NCBI GenBank assembly: GCA_032622095.1
Contig: CP136069.1
Location: 39,038,194 to 39,102,193, forward strand
Direction of reading: 5' to 3'
Length of the DNA stretch: 64,000 nt
Source of the DNA: Siphonodentalium dalli
Taxonomy: Eukaryota; Mollusca; Scaphopoda; Gadilida; Siphonodentaliidae
In this document: one piece after another, positions 1-10,414 of the stretch
Position numbering within the stretch: the stretch's first letter is position 1
Layout of the letters: every line of letters starts with the position of its first letter
Notes under the pieces: model-generated
The model's database searches: none
What the model was told of the DNA's origin: nothing
What the model saw: the letters and a program-made list of their open reading frames with translations, nothing else
Translations under genes and position numbers: made by a program

Positions 1-99
1 TGGCGACATGCCCCCTCCCCCAATAAGTGACGGAGGGGGTATCGATCAGACGGGAAGATATTGAAATAATGGTTTTAGGAGAAGTGGATATATATATAG

Positions 100-720
100 C
101 TAAATTAGAGAGAGATAGAGGGGTGAAAAAGTAGAAGACAAGAGGGGAATAAATGAATCGTGAAATGATGACATTGGTGGGGAGTTTTCAAAAAATTGGG
201 TTGTTGCATGATAAACATTATGCTCGTCATTTTGTTCACTGCTGCAATACAGATTGCTATATATAATCTTTAACACACATATTCCATTCTTGGGGGAAGA
301 AATGAAGCAGCCGTGGGTAATTCGAGCTTCAATATTTTGTATACATAATTTGGAAGGAGGTACAAGATATGTTGACAAATACATGAAATTGTGATATACC
401 GGCTTCATATGTTCTGAACAATATATTTCATTCTCACAGCAATTTTCCATCTCTTTTATTTTTTCGCACATAACTGATAGATACGCTCTTTATTTATACC
501 ATATCAAAAATAGACTAACACGCAACGCTCTATTTTGTTCCATGCCGTTCAACTGGCTGGAATGCGTCTTAATGGGACATATAATGGTTACAGAAAGGTA
601 GTTCAAGTATTTATCGACCTGTTTCGATACCGGATACAATTCAAAAGCTAGTATTATTAGGTGTATTGTGGAGCTCAAACCGCCAAGTGGCTTTAAAAGG
701 CATTAGATGTAACGCTCTTG
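100..720 (-). mobile_element. Degenerate LINE fragment, dispersed copy 1
   Basis: The stretch is one of three related copies in the window; the others lie at about 11290-11860 and 38590-38930. The shared blocks include a minus-strand coding stretch (a 123-codon frame at 100-471 containing SEHMKPVYHNF, compare SEHLKPVYQSL near 38630) followed by the dispersed motif reading GATATGG with ATAAATAAAGAGCGT-like ends, and the block around 590-690 that recurs at 11740-11830 and 38830-38900. At 38.6 kb the same coding block leads directly into a LINE reverse-transcriptase C-terminal region, so I read this copy as a truncated, frame-broken piece of the same element. No intact motif of a transposase or polymerase is left. 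The family assignment rests on similarity inside the window only. Confidence 0.5.
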
Positions 721-1396
721 TGTGTAATTAAATATTAAACAGTGTTACTTTACACCTGAAAGACTTGAAGCTACAAATTGATCCCTCTAGTAGATAACAA
801 TGAGACGCTCTCAGTATTGATACCGTGATTAAGTAGTCCTGCTCCCCCGTGTAGACCCGGGGTAGAATATGCCTACCACCCCACTGCGATGGGTAATAAC
901 CCCTAATGTGGCACCCTGTTTACCGTGGGGTGCATGCCATGAGGCGTGATGTAGGACTCTTGGAGGTACTAGGGCGGTCGTATCACGCGAGACATCGTCT
1001 CGCGGATACGGGTTTGCTCATGGTCCTCTTTGGTCCTACATGTACATCTCTTCAAGACGGGTGGTTGACTTGACCCGGCTTAATCAATCGGCTAGTTACG
1101 CCTCTCCACTGTGTTTCAGGTTACATTTCTGCTATCTGTTCTATTATGTTTCTGGTGTCTAGTTGTGTGTTCTGTATTCCATGTATGTTGTGTTATGTCT
1201 GTTTGCATTTCGTCTTCACTGTTAAATGTATCAGTTTTGTCACTGTATTCAATGTGGCGAGGTACCAGGAGGCTGCTACATGCTGTGGCTAAACGGGTCA
1301 TCGCTTCAGCTATATGTACCAATCTTTGGCCCGACCATAATTCGAAGGGTAATCTGTGGCGGCTGCTGGACTAGTTGTCGATTATTTGCTTTTCAT

Positions 1397-2215
1397 ATGG
1401 CAACTCATAACAAACAAGAACGTAATAATGACCACCCGCCCAGTACCACTGATGCCGAGATCTATCCCCAGTACTTGGTTTTGATCAATGTCAATTTGAA
1501 GAGACCTTTTGTATTTGTGATCGATAAAGCGCTCCAAGGCACAGAAGATTAAATATACATGTAACTATCGACATAACACTGCTTACTGCGTTACATGTAA
1601 ATTGATAGATTTCTTGTATTATTTTCCCATTGTATTGTCTGTAATTCGACACACGTGACGAATAACCCACGATCGATGGTAGTTCACATCCCATTATTAA
1701 AAACTCACTTGCCAAAATAAAAATATGTTTTGCCATTGGCAAATTTGGCAAGCGGCAGCACGAACCATGATCCGGATAACAATTAAGTTATGTCACACTG
1801 ATCAGGACTGGGCCACTCAGTGGCTCTCTTCGGACCGAATGTTCAAGAAAAATTGAAGCTAACGCTCTAGTGCAATTAACATCTATTGCACAAACGCCAG
1901 TGTTGGTTACTCATCACAAGACATTTAAAAGTAGCAGAGCTGTGTTGAGAACTCGCGATATAGCTGATTCTTCTGAGACAGAGAATTTGGCTGAGTTAGC
2001 ACCACAGGGAGTTACAGAAGTCCGTAGGCTTACCGGCGAAGACAGTTGACGCTCAAAAAATTCAGTTGATCAGTTATCTTCTTATCTTCAATCGGTGCGA
2101 ACATCCACCGACATTGAAGGTTGGTTATATGCAGATGGATTCAATTACATATGTTCCAAACCCATTACGATGTTTTAAATGGCAGGGGTATGGCCATAGC
2201 AAGGAACGTTGTAAA
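1397..2215 (+). pseudogene. ORF1 (gag-like nucleic-acid-binding protein), N-terminal part, broken
   Basis: ORF1 of non-LTR elements binds the element RNA as a chaperone. The start chosen is the ATG at 1397 because the homologous frame in copy 2 (62548) also begins M-A-T. Visible parts are AEIYPQYL near residue 17, a PFVFVIDKALQG block typical of the RRM-like fold in Nimb-type ORF1, then after a stop at 1550-1552 and several frameshifts the block GVTEVRRL (near 2005), a P-x-T-L-K-V-GY stretch (near 2105), and YVPNPLRCFKWQGYGH (near 2150), the first zinc knuckle with one Cys replaced by Trp. The frame ends at 2215 where another element has inserted. Multiple stops make it a dead copy. Confidence 0.75.
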
Positions 2216-3790
2216 TAGTGCAGGTAGTTAGCGTTTTGATCAATACAAGTCGGATAAAAGCGCCATTTTTTAATATCTTATAGGACAGCATCTCTGGTCT
2301 AGGAATTTTCTCAAGAACCAACCTTTTGACCGACATAGAGCCGAAAATTCAAGATGGCGTCCAAGATGGCCGCCAGTTTGACTGTGGTACACCTAATAGT
2401 TTTGCTTCTCAATTTGATATGTTAAACATAACGAATTCCACCCTATTATCTAAGAATGGTGGTTGTCGAATAACAGCCCCCACTTTTAGTTGAAAAATGG
2501 ACACAATTATTGAAGATGGATGCCAAAATGGCGGCCAAAACATGGAAATGTTTGTTTTTTTCCTTATTTTTGTTTAAATACTTCACAATTTTCGAGATAA
2601 TATAAAAGATGATATCAACTATGTGTTAATTATTCGATCGAATAACCTATGTGAAAGAGTCGTGCACACTAAAGGCGAAGTAATATAGTTTGTTCTGGTA
2701 CAACTGTGAGGTAGAATATGTGGTATGTGGTATGAGCAAAATTATTCTCAGACAGGGTTTCATTCCGTAAATGCCTAGAAACGAACCACGAATGGCTCTG
2801 ATGTCTTCAATTATATTTGCGACACTACTATATGGTTGGATCAATTGAATACAAATTTGAATATCGAGATCTTTACAAATAAATATAAATTTAGTAGTGG
2901 ATTTACCACGAAATTAGGAAACACCAAATGACAAAACCCATACTCGTCAAACTCAATTTGGTTCTCAAAACAGGAACATATGGAAGGTATTCTGCAACAC
3001 ATCTTCATCATCCGGCCTCTTATTCCAATTAAAAATACCTTGAAATTTGAAAATGCACTTTGTTTTAATAAACTGAGAATTGAACAATTCACATTATCAC
3101 AACCACAACTTCGTACCTGTAAGTTTGCTTCTTGAACATTTTCACCTGGAACAAACCGATTTGCTAACATATCTAATTAGCTCTGTGCACTCTCTAGCTG
3201 CTTGTGTTGTCATCCATACAGTAACAAAAGAACCGTCAATCAATTTCCATCCAAAGAAGTCAGGTGCTGGAAACTTTGCATCTACTGTGGGGCTTACAGT
3301 CCAGATACCAGCCTGATATACATATAGCACGGTTTTCATTTGCTAGAGCAGGTTCCTCGTTGGTGGTAAATGTTCAAGTGCTGAACATTTCATGTCTAGC
3401 TTCATTAACTGAGATCAGGTTCACAGATTTGTCATAAACAATCACGACGAAATGCTAAATACACTCAAATAGGGTGATGAAACATCAAGAACCACAGACG
3501 GATTCCTCGTAAATGACATCAAACATTCTGTGAGCTAAGCTTTCCAAGCATCCCAAAATTGCGCTAACCCTTACCAAGGAAAAGGGAAGTTGAATCGCAT
3601 CATGATATCGGGTGGAATATTTGAAGTACAGTTGATTTTTTAACCCCATATAATTGCACATATCAACTATGTTGTAGGTAACATGGGATTTATACTTCTC
3701 GAAAGACAAACAGTTTCAAATGTTTCCATTGAAGAAGCATAGCATGCAGATGTCCTAACATGATCACGGTAATATATGTGTCAAAAGTGT
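2216..3790 (-). repeat. Left arm of the palindromic element
   Basis: Read on the minus strand this arm starts next to the loop, passes through the decayed coding end (3770 to about 3100) and ends in a non-coding tail with an oligo-T-rich stretch and the repeated AAGATGGC-type motif before the terminal repeat at 2216. It differs from the right arm by many substitutions and small indels, so the palindrome is old rather than an assembly duplication. Confidence 0.8.
3100..3770 (-). pseudogene. Left-arm copy: C-terminal end of EEADTR/GCD-family protein
   Basis: This belongs to an uncharacterised protein family common in mollusc and cnidarian genomes that ends with a GCDTxSxFxGxGK block, a linker with SVNEAR-like text, a W-x-W tryptophan-rich block and a Cys-rich tail. 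Here the minus strand shows CD-S-T-S-L-F-L-GKG (about 3575-3605, in a frame broken by a stop), then AGIWTVSPTVDAKFPAP (3270-3320), FFGWKLIDGSFVTVWMTT (about 3212-3268), CTELIRY and, in a shifted frame, a Cys-rich KSVCSRCKCSRSK (about 3115-3145). Several stops and frameshifts make it non-functional. It is the inverted partner of 4460-4790 plus 7546-7740. Family identity comes from remembered motif order, not from a search. Confidence 0.7.
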
Positions 3791-3959
3791 GAACAATAAT
3801 CAATTACCGGTGTGTAGCATATGAAATATATGTTCTTCTCACACCAAAAACCAGCGATTCCACCATTTATATAAGGAGGGCGGTAATAAATGTTACTTCC
3901 TAAGCTGCATGAAGGTCGCATCCGATCCGATTCAAACTACACGGATACTAAGCCAAATC

Positions 3960-4800
3960 CAAAGGTCGAGTGTAAGGTGTTCGACGGGGGTATACACTTA
4001 CTGAGACCTAAAGTCGGCCATACCTTCTCAATGTATATCAATACAACGTTATTTAATATGTTATGATGCAGGTCGCAGATTGTAGAAGAATTGACTTGCT
4101 TTTGGACAGGTAAATAGAGGGTAGTATCAAAGCAGAAACGTGAGAGAAACGTGGTTGTGGCATTCGATGTAAGGTTGGGGCTTACCACAAAATATCCACC
4201 GAATTGGAATGAATTTCTAAGAAACACAACCAACAGGCAAGAATTGTTTGCACTGGTCAATGGATGTCTCTTTAAATTGGAAACCCTAACAGGGAAAACC
4301 ATCTTCGTAACGGAGGATGATACCACGGTCCTAATGTGGAACCTATTCTCTTTGGATATACATATGAAGAAGCTGAAGTAGATTAGTCGGACATTTATCT
4401 CATGTGCTACAAACTCATTATTCATCGATTATTGTTCGTACTGTTGTCAAGGATATTATCGTGATTCTGTTGTGACATCTGCATGCTATGCTACTCCAAT
4501 GCAAATAATTGAAACTGTGTCTTTCGGCAAGTCTAAATCCCAAGTTATCTGCAACATAGTTGATATGTACAATTCAATTGGGCTCAGAAGATTCAACTAT
4601 TCCATCATTTCCAAGCTATATCAGGATGCGACTAAACTTCCCTTTTCTTTGGTGAGGGTAAGCGCGCATTTTGGGTTGCTTGAAAAGCTTACACAGAGCT
4701 AACAAACGGCTTGATGTCAATTACGAGGAATCCTTTTGTGGTACTTGATGTTTCATCACCACTATTTGAGTGTATATATCATTTCATCGTGGATATTTAT
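3960..4800 (+). pseudogene. Loop and right-arm copy: middle part of EEADTR/GCD-family protein
   Basis: The loop carries coding sequence present only once in the palindrome. The plus strand shows NVVVAFDVR and PPNWNEFLRNTTNRQELFAL (4147-4255), then GKTIFVTEDDTTVL (4290-4330). In another frame follows YTYEEAEVD (about 4357-4380, in the position of the family's EEADTR), and ISGCD at about 4618-4632 followed by TSLFFGEGK to about 4661, all interrupted by stops. In the family these blocks run in the same order. The acidic EEADTR and GCD-GKGK blocks resemble the active-site layout of FEN1/PIN-type nucleases, which is my inference. The text continues with a linker (VDIYDKYANLTSVNE, about 4785-4835) before the insert at 4941. 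Confidence 0.7.
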
Positions 4801-4940
4801 GACAAATATGCGAACCTGACCTCTGTTAATGAAGATAGACATGAAATATTCAGCAAAGGTCGTGCACACGAATAGTTACCACCAAAGAAATCGTGCTACT
4901 AGTATATATCAGATCGGTATGTGAACTGTAAGGAATGCCG

Positions 4941-6804
4941 GCTGATACGGACCCTCGGTCTTACGGACCCTGGCTGATACGGACCCTCACCCATACGGAC
5001 CACATGCTGATACGAAACCTGGCTCATACGGACCTAAATTTTATTTATATTTTTCTTTATTTAAATAAATTAAAATACTGGCAACATACATACTAAAATA
5101 ACCAAAATATGAATATAATGAGGCACAACAAAAGTGTACCAACGTTCCACTAGACGAATTATTATTTATACTGGGGCGTACAGCTTGGGGACTTCGTTCA
5201 ACAACCTGCTCGCAGTAATCCTCATTGACGAGTAGTCTGTCCATAAGAATATCAACTTCCCGGTCGCCTCCCTCGTTTTCATCTCCTATATATCACCGAC
5301 GCATCTTCGCTTCAGAAACCTGATTCAGATCACCACAGGAATTATAAATGAAATTACAAAAATGTCAATTTATAATCACATAGAAATAATACTGGAACAT
5401 TCAGGTTCAATGCAGCCAATAACCTCCTAAAAAGCCGACTGATATATCCACGTGAAGTACAGTTAGACATTGTGGAATTAAAAATAAATTATGCCAGTCA
5501 GGCAAGTTTGGAGTTTGTGATGATACGCGGGAAGATTTGAAAGGGCAGTCGGCCCTCTCGTGCAACCCACTTTTGGATGCAGTAATTCCGCTGAAGAGCG
5601 CTTGTTGGGTTTGCTTTAACAGACAGTCAAGCTTCTCAAGTGTCGATAACTTCTCACGGGTTCTTGATGGGACGAGATTCACGTGAAACGATTCTGGTAT
5701 ATAAGAGATAGGGGACAATGCTTTGCTTCAAATCGAAGGAGGGCCATGTACCAACAGCTCAATAACATAGAGATTTTTAAATGTATTACCATTTGGGCGT
5801 TATTTGTGACAAAGATAACACAATCATTCCTGAATATTTCATGCAGACACTTATTTTCTTCGGATAGATAGGAAAAATCAAAGACCGCAACAATGACCAA
5901 ATATATCAGGAACACTTAGCCAGATTTTGTATCGATAATGGCAGCGTCTGGTTTTTTTTCTTCCATTAGAAGGATCAGCTTGCAACGTCATGTTTATCGG
6001 GTGTGAAGTAACACTGTTTAATATTGAATTACACATAAGAGCGTTATACCAAATCCCCATATAGTGTCTTCGTTTCTTTTCTTTGGAATTGAATACGCAT
6101 GCGAACATTCAGGTACTACCAGTTGAATTGAAGTCGGGAAGCACACATTGATCGACACAACATTCACTTTGACAATAGAGCGTTACTTTATATCCCATAC
6201 TAGTGTCTTCTGAATAATAATGCTTCCTGTACAGTATGTAAATAATACCGTGTGTCCTGCTTGTTTTAAAAACTATGACAATACACTTCCTTGTGTATAC
6301 CTTGTGTATAGCTCTCCGAAATTGGAGGAAATAAAGGTATATATATATATATATATTATTTTTTTTACAAACATGTTTTCAGAACAAATCAAACTCTGTC
6401 CATTCATGTTACTGATCTCCAATGACTGATCATTCATCACCGCGTGTCTGTTTATACAATGATATAAAGAGATCACACGTGCGTGTTTATCAACGATAGA
6501 ATTACCGATCAGGAATGCACACGACACAATTAATGTTTTCTAAGTCAGAACATCATCGAAATGATCACAGTTACACCTTGTGATAAGACAATCATAAGTA
6601 TATGTTAAATTTGAATTAATAAATTTACTTTAGAACTGAAAATTAAAAATTGCAAGCATGAGTTTAGAAAAGTAAAACATAATCAAAATTGCATATTTTA
6701 ATTGAGATCCGTATGAGCCAGGGTCCGTAACAGCCTGTGGTCCGTTTGAGCCAGAGTCCGTATGAGTCGGGGTCCGTAAGAGCCAGGGTCCGTATCAGCC
6801 GCAT
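4941..6804. mobile_element. Inserted foldback element with tandem-repeat ends
   Basis: Both ends are made of a roughly 16-base unit of the type TGGCTGATACGGACCC, about six imperfect copies at 4941-5035 and the inverted set at 6708-6804. The interior (5040-6705) is AT-rich, with only short frames and no recognisable transposase, so the element is non-autonomous or decayed. It interrupts the right arm of the palindromic element: the arm homologous to 3262-3340 is split at this place. The target duplication is not obvious. Confidence 0.7.
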
Positions 6805-6857
6805 ACCGACTGTATGCCCCATAATAGATGCAAAGTTTCCAGCATCTGCATGACTCA

Positions 6858-7544
6858 CTGGGGGAAAACTGTTTCACAAGAATCGATTATATCGCCTTTC
6901 CGGTTCGGTCTCTATCAAACTAAGTCCCGACTCTTTCGCGATTTAAAACAAATATTTTCAAAGTTTGGCCGCCATGTATACACTACATGTTAAAACAGAA
7001 CTATTCTCTAAACACCAATCCGTAGAGTAGGTCTTTGCTCGTGCTTATTGGTGATACTAATCCGAAATCAGCTATTTTTGAGCAAACTTAGAGGCATAAT
7101 GCGTTTCTGTGCATTTACTATTTAAATTAAGCAGCAATTTGATAAGTTTATCGGCCTTGAACACTTTTAGTTGGGCTGGAACATGTATCACTGTATGATC
7201 GAACACCAGGTTACTATAATAACCACATTTTCTATCATAAAACCTACCAAGTTCCAGCTCAATTGTGATAAGGCTGAAAATCTGAGCATCAAACTGCTGC
7301 TTAATTCTCGTAGGAAATAGGCACAAATCCACGTCTCTAAATGTGCACAACAAGCAGCCGATTTTGCACGCACAAAGACCTTGTCTGTCGATGGTTATTG
7401 GAGAATACTTTTTGTATTGACAGTCAGTGTATAAACAGCCTATCGAAACTTAAAATAGTTTTAACAAAGAGTCGGAACTTAATTTGATGGAGACGGAATC
7501 GGAAGGGTGATATAATTGATTCTGGTGAAAACGTTTTTCCCCAA
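6858..7544. mobile_element. Small TIR element with about 185-base inverted ends
   Basis: The left end (TGGGGGAAAACTGTTTCAC from 6858) is the inverted counterpart of the right end (reverse complement from 7544: TTGGGGAAAAACGTTTTCAC), and the match runs inward about 185 bases with moderate divergence. The short sequence ATGAC (or CATGAC) lies on both sides (6850-6854 and 7546-7550), a likely target duplication. The uninterrupted left arm of the host palindrome at 3240-3272 shows the empty-site sequence, supporting insertion. There is no coding capacity. Confidence 0.7.
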
Positions 7545-7545
7545 C

Positions 7546-7740
7546 ATGACCTCTTTCGGGTGGAAATTATTAACAATCCTTTTGTTCCTGTATGGATGAC
7601 AACCACAGAAGTGGCTAGAGTGTGCACCGAATTGATTAAATGTGTTGCAAATCGGTTTGTACCAGGTGCAAATGTTCAAAAATCAAATTTCCATGTACAT
7701 AGTTGTGCAGATGTTGTTGTGAGTAGTGAATTGTTCAATT
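7546..7740 (+). pseudogene. Right-arm copy: Cys-rich C-terminus of EEADTR/GCD-family protein
   Basis: In one frame the sequence reads PFVPVWMTTTEVARVCTEL (7580-7637), matching the left arm's VWMTTQAARECTEL. After a one-base shift it reads a dense Cys cluster, CKSVCTRCKCSKIKFPCT then LCRCCCE (about 7648-7735). Such a tail (CxCKKxCxxRCKCxKAxLxCTxLCxCxxxC) closes proteins of this family and probably binds zinc. A TAG inside the cluster and the frameshift show decay. Downstream to 8867 the arm is non-coding. Confidence 0.75.
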
Positions 7741-8867
7741 TATTAAACCAAAGTGTATTTTCATATTTACTGATCCCACCTTCCCACCACATGCCCCCCC
7801 CCCTGGAGTATATCACAGCAACAATATAACATACAAAATTATACATTTGCATATATATACAATACATTGCACTAATGTATATATTATTGAATCTGGGCTA
7901 TTCGCATGATTGTTTCATGTTCTGTTGCTGAAATAATTGAGGACACTATATGATACAAGGAAATAATATTATTTCTTATTACGAACTCAAATATTCTTTT
8001 GAGTATACGTTTCAATCATTTGTGTATAATTGGACATAAAACACTGAATTTGAACACGAGGCCTCATGATGAAGATATGTGGCAGAATACGTTCCATATG
8101 TTCTTGTTTTTGAGAACCAAATTGAGTTTGATGAATATGGGGTCTGTCGTTTAGTATTTCTTAAATTCGTTGTAAATCCACTACTATATTTTTATTTGTA
8201 AACATCTCGACATACAAAGTTGTATTCAATTTATCCAACCATATAGTAGTGTCGCAAATATAATTGATTAACTTCAGTGTCATTCACGTTTGGTTGTTAA
8301 GGATCAACAGAATGAAACAGTCTGAAAATAATTTCATTCTTTTTATATAACACATATTCTACCTCACATTTCTACCGGAACGAACAATACTACTTCAACT
8401 TTAATGTGCACAACTCTTCTACAGAAGTTATCCCATCGAATAATGAACACATAGTTGATATATTCTCTTATATTATCTCGAAAATTGATAAGTATTTAAT
8501 AAAACAATAAGGAAAAACCCAATTTCTTGTGTTTCGGCCGCCATTTTGGCATCCATTTTGAATAATTGTGGCTATTGGTCAACTAAAAGTCGCGGTTGTT
8601 ATTCTATAAACACCATTGTTAGATAATGTGGGGGAATTCGTATTGGTTTACCATATCAAATCGAGATGCAAATATATTAGGTGTGCTACCGTCAAACCGG
8701 CGGTCATCTTGGACGCCATCTTGAATTTTCGGCTCTACGTCGGTCAAAAAGTTGGTTCTTGAGAAAATTCCTAGACAAGAGATGATATCCTACAAGATAC
8801 TAAAAAATGGCGCTTTTATCCGACTTGTATCGATCCGCGCATTTTTTGTGCCTAACTACCTACACTA

Positions 8868-9320
8868 AAAAGTAAAGAACCCATATGTGCAAGATGTTAA
8901 ATTTCTGGTCATGATCACAATCTTAAGAATGTTCAAACTTTCACGGTTCACATGCTGCAATCGATCGTTCATGTCCCATTTTGGACCATGAAATCTAGAT
9001 TCAACGATGTAAAGCTGAGAAGATGAATCCGTCCATCCATTCCACAGGTCACATACTCAGCAATCGTGTCCACCACAACGTGTGTTGATGTCAGCACTCA
9101 GACTCAGAGTCAAACCAAACTTGTCAGCACATGTATGTTACTCGCAACACAAGTTGAGGCGGCTGATATTATTCCGGAAACTGAAGCGTAGGTTATGGAT
9201 ACAGCTTCTGCCGTTACGAAATTTCCTCCCAAACAATCTATGCAAGATGATCCTATTGTTCCAAAAGTAAAATCGCCTTTCTTTATATCTGATTCTATTC
9301 TTTGTCGTGACATGTCCTAA
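8868..9320 (+). pseudogene. ORF1 of non-LTR copy 1, zinc-knuckle continuation
   Basis: Directly after the palindromic insert the frame reads PICARC (8880-8897), a GHDHN stretch, and a P-x-W-T-M-K block near 8985. These are the second and third knuckles of the ORF1 whose first knuckle ends at 2215. Stops interrupt it and the tail to 9320 contains short Ser-rich text (KSPFFISDSIL) before a TAA. It is a broken copy. Confidence 0.7.
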
Positions 9321-9469
9321 AACGACGCTAAACCCTCAGTCAATCAATCAATCAAGTTGTCCAGCTTGTCCTGATCTATTTGATACGATGGGCAAAGTGA
9401 TGCATTGTCGCAGTTTTTGGTTAGTCAGAGCGATTCTAGGAAAAAAGTGTTTACATTAAACATTCAGGA

Positions 9470-9895
9470 ATTCATTGTCCACCGACATTCCGTCGGAGGA
9501 CTCTAGTAATAACCATCGTATGTGTGTCCGTGTGTGCGTCATTCCGAAACTTTGTCAGAACTTGTATAGTGTCATTTTCTGTTAACTTGGCACAGATATC
9601 AACCAGCATGGGAACCTGTGCACCTTTTTCAGTTCAGTTGGAGTCATTTTGGCGGAGTTATTGCCATTTTTCTACATAGAATCGTACATCCTGAGACGCA
9701 TCTTTTGTCCAAACCTGTATTCTACCATTTTCCAGTAATGTTTTGTTTTAGCTTGGCACAGATGTCAACCAGCATGGGAATATACGCATTTGCGATTTTG
9801 AGTTCAGTTGGATTCGTTTTTTCGGAGTTATTGCCATTTGACGACATAGAACAGTTTTGTTTTTTTATTTTAGAGGTATTGACCCTTCCTTGACA
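9470..9895 (+). repeat. Dispersed element with internal 165-base tandem duplication
   Basis: A leader with GACATTCCGTCGGAGGACTC and GTGTGTCCGTGTGTGCGTC is followed by two copies (about 9584-9735 and 9754-9895) of a unit beginning CTTGGCACAGATATCAACCA. Leaders of this kind (FCGTCCGTCC-like text followed by imperfect tandem units) are common in mollusc interspersed repeats, and two other examples occur at 33535 and 35080. No transposase is visible. Confidence 0.6.
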
Positions 9896-10414
9896 CATTG
9901 AAGCTATGCAACATATTTACTGAATGTATTTAGCGCGTTGTATCACATTGGTGTAATCAATTCATCCTACAGTTTGTAGTTTAGGGATCTGAAACCCATA
10001 AATCCTTCAAAACTGCCACCTTCGTCGGGGGTCTTTAGGTCAGCGACCTTTTACTTTATTATTTATACATGATATCGTTTCTGTACTCTGTAGATCATGA
10101 AAGGTGACTTGTTTTTTACCGAATCAATGAACATTATAATTATATGCATTTATAAAGACAACCACCCATTACTCGCCGCTTGAGTGGCACACTTCGTACA
10201 AACATTTCTGTTCATTTGGTTGATATATTTTATGCCTGCTTTACTCTTCACTTCGTACGTGTATACTTTTAGTACGAATGTAAACATCTGAAAACTGATA
10301 TGAATTTTTCATTAATCCAAATGATTATTCGAACATGAAATTGCCATGCTGTGCTGTTAAATATGTTTTGGATTTGTTTCCTTGGCTATAGACTTATCAA
10401 TGGTCCATCTACTG
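9896..10414. other. Non-coding stretch, nothing recognised
   Basis: AT-rich sequence without a supported gene, tandem repeat or inverted repeat that I can see. Confidence 0.5.

Larger units (their letters stand above)
2216..8867. mobile_element. Palindromic (foldback) element with inverted coding arms, inserted in ORF1
   Basis: The ends are inverted copies: TAGTGCAGGTAGTTAG at 2216 and its complement CTAACTACCTACACTA ending at 8867. The homology of the arms continues inward for more than 1.5 kb: 2216-3790 pairs with 4460-4935 plus 6806-8867 once two inserts (4941-6804 and 6858-7544) are discounted. Good anchors are the AAGATGGC-containing blocks at 2345-2375 and 8705-8740, the block at 3262-3300 versus 6808-6850, and 3475-3780 versus 4465-4790. 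The loop (about 3791-4459) is single copy. Both arms carry the 3' end of the same decayed protein gene, pointing outward, and a roughly 1 kb non-coding tail. Target duplication is not clear; AAA flanks both sides. The element class is unknown to me. Confidence 0.8.
825..9340 (+). mobile_element. Non-LTR retrotransposon copy 1 (Nimb/Jockey-like), split by a nested element
   Basis: The 5' part (about 825-2215) matches the second copy at 62025-63115 over a GC-richer leader (835-1105) and an ORF1. The element is interrupted at 2216 by a 6.65 kb palindromic insert and resumes at 8868, where the ORF1 zinc-knuckle region continues (PICARC, then CP-W-TM). The two parts read as one protein only when the insert is removed. 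No ORF2 (endonuclease/RT) is recognisable after 9340, so the copy is 3'-truncated or decayed. The element type follows from the ORF1 architecture known for snail Nimbus-like LINEs: an RRM-like part followed by CCHC knuckles. The exact 5' boundary is uncertain by tens of bases. Confidence 0.75.

Noticed and set aside
3937-4425. 162-codon minus frame in the loop of the palindrome
   Set aside because: The plus strand carries the recognisable family motifs; the minus frame is their shadow.
2216-8867. Interpretation as a CACTA (En/Spm) transposon because of CACTA and TAGTG at the ends
   Set aside because: The orientation is reversed (starts TAGTG, ends CACTA), no 3-base target duplication is clear, and no CACTA transposase is visible.
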